Below, one piece after another: positions 52,469 to 60,653 of a stretch of 64,000 bases of DNA (position 1 is its first letter; every line of letters starts with the position of its first letter). The DNA is from Alkalispirochaeta americana (GTDB lineage: Bacteria > Spirochaetota > Spirochaetia > DSM-27196 > Alkalispirochaetaceae): the NCBI RefSeq assembly GCF_900156105.1, contig NZ_FTMS01000015.1, positions 42,425 to 106,424 of the forward strand. Reading direction: 5' to 3'. Both the position numbers and the translations under genes were made by a program. The notes under the pieces are model-generated. The model did not search any database and had not been told where the DNA came from. It saw only the letters and a list, made by a program, of their open reading frames with translations.

Positions 52469-53626
52469 CTACAGTCCCGTGCGGTGACGCTCACTTTCCG
52501 AAAGATAAACCGAGGGAGATGTACCAAAACGCTCTTTGAAGACCCGGTTGAAAGTACTCTTTGAGGGAAACCCCGATTCGATAGCCAGAGAGAGAATGGT
52601 GCGCCCCTGGAGGCCACCCTCCTGGACTCGGGCAATAAACTCGTTCAGACGATACCGATGGATGAGTTGCGTGTAGTTTTCGGAGTACCTCTCATGAATG
52701 ACCGCAGACAAAATCCTGGGTTGCACATTCAGGCACCGGGCAAGCCTGTCCAGAGTAAGAGACGTATCCCGGTATATCCCCTGCTCCAGCACCTCCCGAA
52801 GTTTTTCCCCGATCTCCCTCGCATCATCCTGGTCGGGACAGGCCCCGTCACGTGGCGCCCGTCCGGTTCTTTCTTTGGCCCCAGTCAAAGAAAGAACATC
52901 GGGAGCGATCAAAAGAAAGAGTGAAAACCCATAGACAGAACCCATCATTACTGCGGCGGGAATAATAAAGGGAGAAGCCAGATTTTGTCCTGCACTTGAT
53001 TCTCCTGGAAACACAAAGGCCGTGATCAGGAAGGCTCCCATCGAGAGGATCGGGGCCACCACGACGCAACGAGCCCAGACGATTCTCCGTCTCATGACCG
53101 GAGACATTTTCTCGCTGGACGCTCTGTCACGGCCAGTCTGAAAAAAGACAAGTCGCACCGAAAGGATTCCGTAGACCCCCCCCAGAAGAATCTTTCCCGC
53201 ATGCCGCAGGGGCATCCAAAGAGGCACCTGGGGCGAAAAAAGCCTGGCAACAAACTCCTGGTACTCGCCAGGGGACAGAGAAACAAGGAATCCCGTGAGG
53301 AGGAGGGTCTCCAGAAACCAGGGCAACCCATGAAGCCACCAGCGTCCGGGCACGCCCTCCCCCTCAGGAAGAATCAGCTCGCGCACGTACCACCAGACAA
53401 GAAACCCGTAGAGAAGTGGCACGGGACCAACTATCGCAAAAACCCAGGGGTGTTCCAGAAGAGTTGCAGGTGTCCAGGCCGGAATGGTCCCCAGGCGCAG
53501 GGAAAACCCCAAAAGGAATATCCCGAAGGGGAGGTTTTCTCTGCTTCGGTAGCGGACCCCCACCAGAAGAAGCAGTAACAATCCCTGAAAAGCGCCCATG
53601 AGAGCAACCACGACAAGAAGCGGCAT
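52469..53626 (-). CDS. Membrane-bound AraC-family transcriptional regulator
   Basis: A 385-residue protein: about 230 residues with seven hydrophobic segments (ALMGAFQGLLLLLLVGV, WVFAIVGPVPLLYGFLVWWYV, ...) and a C-terminal AraC DNA-binding domain (LTLDRLARCLNVQPRILSAVIHERYSENYTQLIHRYRLNEFI, TILSLAIESGFPSKSTFNRVFKERFGTSPSVYL). The 7TM-AraC arrangement senses signals at the membrane. It lies 85 bp downstream of the GH20 gene on the same strand and may regulate the sugar locus; TATACT lies 7 nt before its ATG, so it also has its own promoter. Confidence 0.87.
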   Translation of the reverse strand: MPLLVVVALMGAFQGLLLLLLVGVRYRSRENLPFGIFLLGFSLRLGTIPAWTPATLLEHPWVFAIVGPVPLLYGFLVWWYVRELILPEGEGVPGRWWLHGLPWFLETLLLTGFLVSLSPGEYQEFVARLFSPQVPLWMPLRHAGKILLGGVYGILSVRLVFFQTGRDRASSEKMSPVMRRRIVWARCVVVAPILSMGAFLITAFVFPGESSAGQNLASPFIIPAAVMMGSVYGFSLFLLIAPDVLSLTGAKERTGRAPRDGACPDQDDAREIGEKLREVLEQGIYRDTSLTLDRLARCLNVQPRILSAVIHERYSENYTQLIHRYRLNEFIARVQEGGLQGRTILSLAIESGFPSKSTFNRVFKERFGTSPSVYLSESERHRTGL

Positions 53627-53633
53627 CGCTCCC

Positions 53634-53639
53634 AGTATA
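53634..53639 (-). promoter_or_regulatory. -10 element 7 nt before the AraC-type start codon
   Basis: TATACT on the minus strand, 7 nt from the ATG. Hexamer at 17 bp is TTACGG. A GGGAG lies too close to the ATG to serve as ribosome binding site. Confidence 0.45.
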
Positions 53640-53710
53640 CGCGAATCAGGGCTCCCCCGTAAGGGCCTTTGTCCCGACCGGCCACCCCAGCCTCAGCGCC
53701 CCAGCCAGAG

Positions 53711-55273
53711 CTACCCCGAGAAGGGGCCTGGGTAGACGTTGACGCCGCAGGAGAAGAGAAGCTGCCTCACCGCTTCGAGACGCTTCTGGAAATCTTCATC
53801 CCAGCGGGTCGTCCCGGGAACACCTCTCCAGAGCCCCTGACTCGTCGCCGCCAGCCTGACCACCGCCATATACTCGGCCTGGCGATGCGAGGGGATACCC
53901 TCGGTCCAAAGCTGAGCTTGTCCCCCCAGAATTTTCTGGCTGGAGCAGGAGTTCGCCACACCCAGATAGGAGAAGGGTTCAAAGGAGGCACTTTCCTGTA
54001 CCGTGGCAGTGCCAAGCCGCCCCGCTTCCAGGGGAGAATCCAGGTGACTGTGGTCAAGATAGACTCGCCTTGTCTGAGGCGCCAGGACGATCTGGTATCC
54101 CCGTTCCAGGGCAGCCTGGGCAAACTCCGGCTCCCGCCAGTTCACCACGATAGTCTCCCGGGGCAGATCCAGGCGAGACGCCTCGTCCCAGACCAGGGGG
54201 CGTTTGCCTGCGGCCAGAACCCTCTCGGTCATCGATCGAACCAGCACCTGGTAGAGATCGTCCACCTCAATCCCCCGCCGGGATGCCTCGGCACGGCAAC
54301 CAGGACAGTCGTGCCACGCCCTGGTCATCACCTCATCACCTCCAACATGCACATACGGTCCCTGGAAGAGGTCGCTCATCTCGCCAAAAACAGTCTCGAT
54401 AAATCGTCCCGTTTCTGCTTTGGCAGGACAGAGGACAGACTCAAAAATGCCCCACCTCGTCTCTACCCCCGGAGCAACACCGGAACACCCCAGCTCGGGA
54501 TAGGCCGTAATCGCCGCCGAGGCATGGCCGGGCAGATCAATCTCGGGAACCACCGTGATTCCCCGAAGTGAGGCTGCTGTGTCCAGTTCCCGAAGCTCCT
54601 GTCGGGAATAAAACCCTCCATACCGCTTCTCATCGCTGGTTCCATCATCACGCCAGGCCCCGAGCTCGAGAAGTTTGGGATACCCCTCCAGGGGCACACG
54701 CCAACCCTGATCGTCGGTGAGATGCAACTGAAACCGACTGAACCGGAGCAACCAGAGAAGGTCCAGAAAGCGATAGAGCGACTCCATGGGGAAGAAGTGG
54801 CGAGCCAGATCGAACATGAAACCACGCCAGGCGTGTGCAGGCCAGTCCTCGATCACCACCGGGGGAAGCCGGAACTCCGCCCCTTCCCGAAATCGATACC
54901 GGCAGTGCAGGAGCGCCTGAAAGAGAGTGGCAAGCCCCGCCGCGATTCCGGACCTGTCCTGTCCGGTAATTGTGATCCCCCTGGCGTCCACTTTCAGGAG
55001 ATATCCCCCGGAGTGTGCGCTGGTACAGTCCGTCCCCGAAAGGACCACCACGTGGGCCCGGGACTGGTCCTGACACAGATCCCAGGGAATATCGGATTTG
55101 GTCCGCAGACGCTCTACCGATTCCATCGCCGCCAGAGCAGTAGCCCGGCCCGTCTCGTCGCTGCACCAGAGGCGCAACACCGGAGGAAGGAGAAACCCCT
55201 CGGACACACCCTGGCTCGCACTATCAACCCGCTGAGGCTCCGGGAGAAGATCATCCCATATCGGCCTGTTCAT
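53711..55273 (-). CDS. GH20 beta-N-acetylhexosaminidase
   Basis: A 520-residue cytoplasmic glycoside hydrolase that releases terminal GlcNAc or GalNAc by substrate-assisted catalysis. N-terminal GH20b domain (about 1-135), then the barrel: WRGFMFDLARHFF, LHLTDDQGWRVPLEGYP, EIDLPGHASAAI, HVGGDE with the catalytic Asp313-Glu314 pair, and QAQLWTEGI near the end (substrate tryptophan). No signal peptide, so it acts on imported oligosaccharides. ATG overlaps the GH1 stop by one base with GGAGG at 7 nt. Third gene of the GH2-GH1-GH20 operon. Confidence 0.92.
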   Translation of the reverse strand: MNRPIWDDLLPEPQRVDSASQGVSEGFLLPPVLRLWCSDETGRATALAAMESVERLRTKSDIPWDLCQDQSRAHVVVLSGTDCTSAHSGGYLLKVDARGITITGQDRSGIAAGLATLFQALLHCRYRFREGAEFRLPPVVIEDWPAHAWRGFMFDLARHFFPMESLYRFLDLLWLLRFSRFQLHLTDDQGWRVPLEGYPKLLELGAWRDDGTSDEKRYGGFYSRQELRELDTAASLRGITVVPEIDLPGHASAAITAYPELGCSGVAPGVETRWGIFESVLCPAKAETGRFIETVFGEMSDLFQGPYVHVGGDEVMTRAWHDCPGCRAEASRRGIEVDDLYQVLVRSMTERVLAAGKRPLVWDEASRLDLPRETIVVNWREPEFAQAALERGYQIVLAPQTRRVYLDHSHLDSPLEAGRLGTATVQESASFEPFSYLGVANSCSSQKILGGQAQLWTEGIPSHRQAEYMAVVRLAATSQGLWRGVPGTTRWDEDFQKRLEAVRQLLFSCGVNVYPGPFSG

Positions 55274-56622
55274 CACAGTTCCTCCGAGCCGCTGATCACT
55301 TCCCGAAGGTAGTAGTAACTATCCTTCGGGACTCTCCGCTGGTTGATGTAATCGGCATAGATAATACCAAACCGTTTGGTGTAGCCCAGGGCCCACTCGA
55401 AATTGTCGATCAGGCTCCAGACAAAGTAGCCCCGCAGATCGACCCCTTCCTCCAGAGCGTCCAGGGCCGCCGAGAAGTGGTCGCGCAAATACTGAACACG
55501 TCGGGGGTCCTTGCAACGAAGGCCATCATCACTGAGAGAATCATCCATGGCGCAGCCGTTTTCGGTGATATAGAGCGGGCACTCTCCCCGGGTTTCCCGG
55601 GCAACCCACGCAAGTTGCCGATATAATCCCCGAGGGGTAATGGGCCAACCCATCGCGGTGGTCTCGTGATAGCCAGGAGCAATACGGAATCCTTCGGGAT
55701 GCTCGGGATCAAAAGCCATGACAGGTTCGAAATAGTAGTTCAATCCCAGAAAATCCAGCTTTCCGGCGATGAGATCCATATCGCCATCCTTCACCTCCGG
55801 GGGCGTCTCTCCGGGATACGCCTCAAAATGCCGTTCTGGATACCCCCGCCCAAAGAGGGGATCAAAGTACATCCGGGTCCTGAGGTCCATGGCCCGATCA
55901 GCAGCAAGAACATCCTGGGGATCCTGCGTGGCAGGCCGGGGAGTATCAATGTTCAGGGTTATACCGATGGGATTCTCCGAAAGATTGCTCTGCTCCCGGT
56001 ACGCCTGGAGAGCCAGACCGTGCCCCAGAAGCAGATGGTGAGAAGCAGCCCAGGCTGCGGAGAGGTCTTTTCGGCCTGGCGCGTGAACGCCCTCATGATA
56101 CCCCAGGACAGCGCTGCACCAGGGTTCGTTCAGGGTAATCCAGAGATCGACATGGCTGCCAAGTTCGGTAAAGCAGGCCTGCGCGTATTCGGCGAAGCGA
56201 TACGCCGTATCGCGATGCGGCCACCCTCCGGCATCCTCCAGGGGTTGGGGAAGATCCCAATGATAGAGCGTTGCAGCAGCGGCGATCCCCCGCTGGTGCA
56301 AGGCATCGCACAGCCTTTTATAATAATCAAACCCTCGGGAGTTGAAATCTCCTCTGCCCAGCGGTTGGATTCGGGGCCAGGCCAGAGAGAACCGGTAGGA
56401 TCCGACGCCCAGGTCCTTCATAAGCCCGGCATCTTCGTGGTAGCGATGGTATTGATCAACCGAGACATCTCCGGTGTGACCGTGAAGCACTGCGCCGGGA
56501 GTACGGGAGAAGGTATCCCAGATACTTTGCCCCCGGCCATCCTCCCGGGCCGCACCCTCAACCTGATAGCTTGCCGCAGCAACTCCCCAAAGAAAATCCG
56601 ATGGAAAATGTCGTCTAGCCAT
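55273..56622 (-). CDS. GH1 beta-glycosidase
   Basis: A 449-residue retaining beta-glucosidase/beta-galactosidase, cytoplasmic. FLWGVAAASYQVEGA (signature at the N-terminus), acid/base Glu166 (TLNEPW), nucleophile Glu354 (YITENG), and VWSLIDNFEWALGYTKRFG at the C-terminus. Family GH1 covers beta-glucosides, galactosides, mannosides and 6-phospho-sugars; the phospho-site residues are not evident, so an unphosphorylated substrate is likely, consistent with ABC import. Confidence 0.94.
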   Translation of the reverse strand: MARRHFPSDFLWGVAAASYQVEGAAREDGRGQSIWDTFSRTPGAVLHGHTGDVSVDQYHRYHEDAGLMKDLGVGSYRFSLAWPRIQPLGRGDFNSRGFDYYKRLCDALHQRGIAAAATLYHWDLPQPLEDAGGWPHRDTAYRFAEYAQACFTELGSHVDLWITLNEPWCSAVLGYHEGVHAPGRKDLSAAWAASHHLLLGHGLALQAYREQSNLSENPIGITLNIDTPRPATQDPQDVLAADRAMDLRTRMYFDPLFGRGYPERHFEAYPGETPPEVKDGDMDLIAGKLDFLGLNYYFEPVMAFDPEHPEGFRIAPGYHETTAMGWPITPRGLYRQLAWVARETRGECPLYITENGCAMDDSLSDDGLRCKDPRRVQYLRDHFSAALDALEEGVDLRGYFVWSLIDNFEWALGYTKRFGIIYADYINQRRVPKDSYYYLREVISGSEEL

Positions 56623-56668
56623 TGTACCCTTCCTTCATCTTATTTATGAGAACCAGTCCGGTTGTGAT

Positions 56669-59287
56669 CTACCGGCCTTGAGATGTCTCTGCTTTTACCT
56701 GGGCCGAATCGGGTCGACCGTGACAGGCCGATGCCAGATGCCGAACCCGGACCAGCCGGGTCGGGTCCTCAAGATTGTGCTCCCCCGAAGCCCTCCGAAA
56801 TGACTCTTCCTCGGGAAAGGTTACCCTGAACGATCGAGTTTCCCCGGGAAGAAGAAGAAATCCGGCATCTCCGGCCCGCCAGGGTGTATCTCCAAAATCA
56901 GGAAAGACCCAGAAAGCTGGAGCGGCATCACATGAAAGCTCCCAGACGAAGCCGGACCCTTCCCCCGATGGCGGAGCCACCTGCGACCGCACCTCCAGTA
57001 CCGGAGGGAGAAGCTCGCACCGTTTCGGTTCCGTCAGGAAGGTCCAGTCCCGCTCCACCCGTTGAGATCCTTCCCACTGGGCAACCAGGAAACCCTGGTG
57101 AGGAGCGAACCCCATATCCTTCACGTCGTATCGGGCAACCTCGGCAACAGAATCGGGGGGTACCTGGACTGTCCGCATCTCCTCCCGAAGGGTATGGCCC
57201 TGCCAGTCCAAAAACCGCATCAGCACTTTTCCTTCCAGAGGGATGGAATCATCGTTGGCACACCAGACCTCGGCCGCGTCCTGATGAACCTGGCAGATCA
57301 GGGTGGAGGGTGCAAAGAACCGCCGCGCCTCATGATGGAGCATCTTCCACCGTCCGTCGTATTCAATACTGGACCAGGAGACAACGGGCCACAGGTCATT
57401 CAGCTGCCAGAAGAGCGCCCCCATGGACTGGGGACGACGGCTTCGCCAGAAGGAGACGGCGTTTTTGATCGCCCAGGCCTGTTGCACCTGACTCAGATAG
57501 ATAAAATCCTGAAAATCGAAGGGAACCCGAAAATAACGTGTCATCGTCTCGGAAACAACGGCATTTCCCCTGGGACTTCTCTGGTGATGTTCCAGATCGG
57601 GCGCTGTGGGGTTCCACTGATCGGGCGGGGCAAACCGGGCGATTCCCGATAGAGAAGGAAAAGACTGAAAGCCGAACTCCGAGCAGAACCGTGGCACCAC
57701 CTTGTAGTAGGCGCTGAAGGGAGCCCCTTCGTGCCAGACGCTCCAATAGTGCATGTCTCCGCAGCTGTCATCGTGCCAGTTGTCAGAGAAGTTTCCCTCC
57801 CCGGCAGCGGGCGAACTGGGCCAGAAGATACGGCTCTCATCAAGACTGCGGACCACTTTGGCGATCACCCCCGTATTGAGCCGGTCATAATCGATCACAT
57901 AGCGTTCCCGGTTTTCACGGGATTCAGGAAACCATCCCAGGGCGCCCACGTTCTCGTTATTTCCGCACCACAGGGCGATCGAGGGATGACTGGCGAGTCT
58001 CCTGACCTGGGCCGACACCTCCTGGCGCACCTCTTCAAGAAACCACTCTTCGGACGGATAGAGAGAACAGGAAAACATGAAATCCTGCCATACCAGGATT
58101 CCCAGTTCGTCGCAGAGATCATAAAAACAATCCTGCTCGTACTGTCCTCCACCCCAAAGACGAATCATGTTCATGTGAGCAGCCCGGGCATCCTCCAGGA
58201 GCTGGCGATATCGTTTGTAGCTCTGCCGGGCCGGAAGAGCATCCAGGGGAATCCAGTTTGCCCCTTTTGCCCAGATATCCCGGCCGTTCACGCGAAAGAA
58301 AAAACTTACCCCCCACTGATCCGGCTTGTTTACCACTTCTATGGTGCGAAAGGCCGTGGTCAGTTCCCGATAGCCCCCCTCGGTATCCAGCTGCAACCGG
58401 TACAATGGCTGGTCGCCGTATCCCGAGGGCCACCAAAGTCGGGGATCGTCCACAACCAGGTCTACCTCCAGACGAGTCCGGCGAGGATGAAGGCCAGAGG
58501 CCGAACTGGCGCACCTTCCCTCCTCTCTTTGAGAGGCCTTCCTGACCTGATCGGTCTCGGCCACTACCACTCCTTCCTGATCCAGAAGTCGAGCCTTTAC
58601 GGCAGGAATCCGCCCGAACATCTCCTCTCCGGGAATATCCTGATAATCGCCCTCAATGAAAACCTTTAGTCGCCAGCGATCACCCGATTCCTTGAGAGGT
58701 ATCCCCCAGGCAGCACAGAGCGACCACTCGGGTTCACGGGAAATCCCGATCGAGCCATAGACACCCGAGGTCATCAAACAAGGCCCCCAGTCCCAGCCGC
58801 TGTGACACTGGACTTTGCGAAGAAGATTCCGATGCGGCGATTGCACGGGATACGCCGTATGGGGGACTGTATAGGGAAGAATCTCTGCCCGGCGACGGGA
58901 CTCCTCTTCAGGACTTTTCAGGACCAGCCGTATCCGGTTTACACCTTGCCGGAGAAGATCCCCGGCCTCGACCCGCAGGGGGACAAACATGTTCGATCCG
59001 CTCCAGAGAAGTTCCCCGTTCAGATACATCTCGGCGGCGGTGTCCACGGAGTCAGCGAAAAAAATCCATCTCTCCCCCGGCTCATACCGTTCCAGGGAGA
59101 ATTCCCGCTCCAACACCCAGTCTTCTCTGCCTGGCCATTGCAGATCCAGCTCGTTTTGAGCCCAATAGGGGTCAGAAATTATCCCTTCGTCCAGAAGGGC
59201 GGTATAAACATCACCGGGAACATTCATGGAAAGCCGGTGCTCTCCTGAAAGATCGCGCAGTTGCCAAAGCCCGGAAAGATCGATCAT
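56669..59287 (-). CDS. GH2 beta-mannosidase
   Basis: An 872-residue cytoplasmic glycosidase of the beta-mannosidase branch of GH2. Jelly-roll sugar-binding domain at the N-terminus (PGDVYTALLDEGIISDPYWAQNELDLQW, with the mannosidase-typical PGxV...L...G-I-DPY), Ig-like domain, TIM barrel with acid/base Glu445 (WCGNNE) and nucleophile Glu537 (FCSEFGFQ). SGWDWGP (163-169) is also typical of beta-mannosidases. Cleaves terminal beta-mannose from mannan oligosaccharides or N-glycan core. ATG with GGAG 8 nt upstream. First gene of the operon; divergent from the ROK repressor. Confidence 0.94.
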   Translation of the reverse strand: MIDLSGLWQLRDLSGEHRLSMNVPGDVYTALLDEGIISDPYWAQNELDLQWPGREDWVLEREFSLERYEPGERWIFFADSVDTAAEMYLNGELLWSGSNMFVPLRVEAGDLLRQGVNRIRLVLKSPEEESRRRAEILPYTVPHTAYPVQSPHRNLLRKVQCHSGWDWGPCLMTSGVYGSIGISREPEWSLCAAWGIPLKESGDRWRLKVFIEGDYQDIPGEEMFGRIPAVKARLLDQEGVVVAETDQVRKASQREEGRCASSASGLHPRRTRLEVDLVVDDPRLWWPSGYGDQPLYRLQLDTEGGYRELTTAFRTIEVVNKPDQWGVSFFFRVNGRDIWAKGANWIPLDALPARQSYKRYRQLLEDARAAHMNMIRLWGGGQYEQDCFYDLCDELGILVWQDFMFSCSLYPSEEWFLEEVRQEVSAQVRRLASHPSIALWCGNNENVGALGWFPESRENRERYVIDYDRLNTGVIAKVVRSLDESRIFWPSSPAAGEGNFSDNWHDDSCGDMHYWSVWHEGAPFSAYYKVVPRFCSEFGFQSFPSLSGIARFAPPDQWNPTAPDLEHHQRSPRGNAVVSETMTRYFRVPFDFQDFIYLSQVQQAWAIKNAVSFWRSRRPQSMGALFWQLNDLWPVVSWSSIEYDGRWKMLHHEARRFFAPSTLICQVHQDAAEVWCANDDSIPLEGKVLMRFLDWQGHTLREEMRTVQVPPDSVAEVARYDVKDMGFAPHQGFLVAQWEGSQRVERDWTFLTEPKRCELLPPVLEVRSQVAPPSGEGSGFVWELSCDAAPAFWVFPDFGDTPWRAGDAGFLLLPGETRSFRVTFPEEESFRRASGEHNLEDPTRLVRVRHLASACHGRPDSAQVKAETSQGR

Positions 59288-59342
59288 ATCTCTACTCCTT
59301 CACAAAGAGTGCTCAATTTCTCTCGCCACACAAATTTTCCTT

Positions 59343-59371
59343 GACATAACCCTGGTACCATGGAACACTGA
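59343..59371 (+). promoter_or_regulatory. Promoter toward the ROK regulator and ABC operon
   Basis: Consensus TTGACA, 17 bp, AACACT, in the region 59341-59369; the palindromic operator begins 3-4 bp after the -10, over the expected transcription start. Confidence 0.55.
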
Positions 59372-59372
59372 A

Positions 59373-59390
59373 GTTGGTTTTAAAACCAAC
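59373..59390. promoter_or_regulatory. Perfect 18-bp palindrome, probable ROK operator
   Basis: GTTGGTTTTAAAACCAAC, two 9-bp arms without a spacer. Lies between the divergent GH2 and ROK genes, at the likely transcription start of the ROK gene. ROK repressors of the XylR/NagC kind bind AT-rich dyads, so this is a good candidate for autoregulation and for control of both operons. Confidence 0.75.
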
Positions 59391-59409
59391 CAAATGGAGT
59401 GTAGCACAG

Positions 59410-60600
59410 GTGGCATCAGCAAGCAAGCGAAATCGAATCATGAACCGGGCTCACATCCTGCGGGCAATCTGGAGAACCCCCAGGATAAGCCGGATTCAGG
59501 CAGCAGCCCTTCTGGGGCTGGATAAATCCACCGTTTCTCTGGTGGTGAACGAGCTTCTGGATCAGGGCCTCCTTGTAGAGGTAGCCCAGGGAGAGGCCTC
59601 CCGCCAGGGGGGACGAAAACCTGTCCTGTTGCAGATAAACCCGAATTTCGGAGCAGTTCTGGGAATGGAACTCCAGCCCGGTTTTTTTCGCGCTGCCCTG
59701 TGCGATCTCCACGGCCAGGTGCTCAAGAACTGGACGGTGGAACGATGTCGCAGGAAGGAGTCTTTCTCGGAATATCTTCTGGAGATCATCGAAAGCCTTC
59801 TGGCCGACACCGGGGAGTACCGCCCTCAGATCATGGGCGTGGGTGTCGCCATGGGTGGCCTCGTAAACTCCATAAAGAATGTAATTGCCGGTTCCATCCC
59901 CCTGAATCTGGAATCCTACGATTTCCAGCACGAAATATCCGATCGTTGCGAGATTCCGGTGATAGCCGAGAACGATGCCAACGCCTGCGCCTGGGGAGAG
60001 CTTGCCTTTCATCGAACCACCGGCATGCACGACTTTCTCTACGTTTTTGTTCAGATGAGGTCCGACGATCAAGCGCTACTGGATTACGGAGGGATCGGTG
60101 TCGGAATCGGTGTCGTTATCAACGGCACCCTCTATCCCGGAGCAAATTTTACCACCGGAGAGTTTCGCAGCGCTTTTTGGGATCACCAGGGATCGGGCCA
60201 GTTTTCCCTCACAAACCAGGAGGCGGCCCAGGTAACAGAGGACCCGGCCCTGCGGGAACGTTTTTTCCGCGAGTTGGCCCGAAACGTGGCGGTGATCGTC
60301 AATGTGATGAATCTGGATAATCTCTTTGTGGGCGGCGATGTCCTGAAATACCAGCAGGAGCTGGACCCCATTCTTCATGAAGAGATCCAGCGAAACTGGC
60401 CCTATGACACCCCGGTGCAGTGTCAGATCTCTTTTTCCTCCTTTGGGGAGAACGCCGTGGTCTACGGAGCGGCCGGTATGATCCTGGACAGAATCTTTTC
60501 GGACCAGATCTTTCCCTTGGGAGATATCCGCAACCGTCACGGCCGTGCAGAGGTACTAAGCAAGTTTACCGAGGCCATTCTTGGCCTCGGAGAACGATAA
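59410..60600 (+). CDS. ROK-family transcriptional repressor
   Basis: A 396-residue regulator. N-terminal winged helix (MNRAHILRAIWRTPRISRIQAAALLGLDKSTVSLVVNELLDQGLLVEV) and a ROK sugar-kinase-like domain (GAVLGMELQPGFFRAALCDLHG, IMGVGVAMGGLV, VIAENDANACAWGE, GIGVGIGVVINGTLYPGANFTTGEF). The ROK zinc motif (C-x-C-G-x-x-G-C-x-E) is absent: SAFWDHQGSGQFSL stands there. GTG at 59410 is a fair start; the region upstream overlaps the operator. It probably responds to a sugar delivered by the downstream importer. Confidence 0.88.
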   Translation: MASASKRNRIMNRAHILRAIWRTPRISRIQAAALLGLDKSTVSLVVNELLDQGLLVEVAQGEASRQGGRKPVLLQINPNFGAVLGMELQPGFFRAALCDLHGQVLKNWTVERCRRKESFSEYLLEIIESLLADTGEYRPQIMGVGVAMGGLVNSIKNVIAGSIPLNLESYDFQHEISDRCEIPVIAENDANACAWGELAFHRTTGMHDFLYVFVQMRSDDQALLDYGGIGVGIGVVINGTLYPGANFTTGEFRSAFWDHQGSGQFSLTNQEAAQVTEDPALRERFFRELARNVAVIVNVMNLDNLFVGGDVLKYQQELDPILHEEIQRNWPYDTPVQCQISFSSFGENAVVYGAAGMILDRIFSDQIFPLGDIRNRHGRAEVLSKFTEAILGLGER

Positions 60601-60601
60601 A

Positions 60602-60638
60602 AGCCCCTCGGGGCAAAATCGGGACCATGAAAGGTCCC
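60602..60638 (+). other. Two small hairpins between the ROK gene and the sugar-binding protein gene
   Basis: GCCCC-TC-GGGGC (60603-60614) and GGGACC-ATGAAA-GGTCCC (60621-60638) in the 53-bp gap. Such stem-loops often stabilise the mRNA 5' end or trim a regulator from the transporter message. No T-runs. Confidence 0.5.
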
Positions 60639-60653
60639 CTAGGGAGGTTTCAG

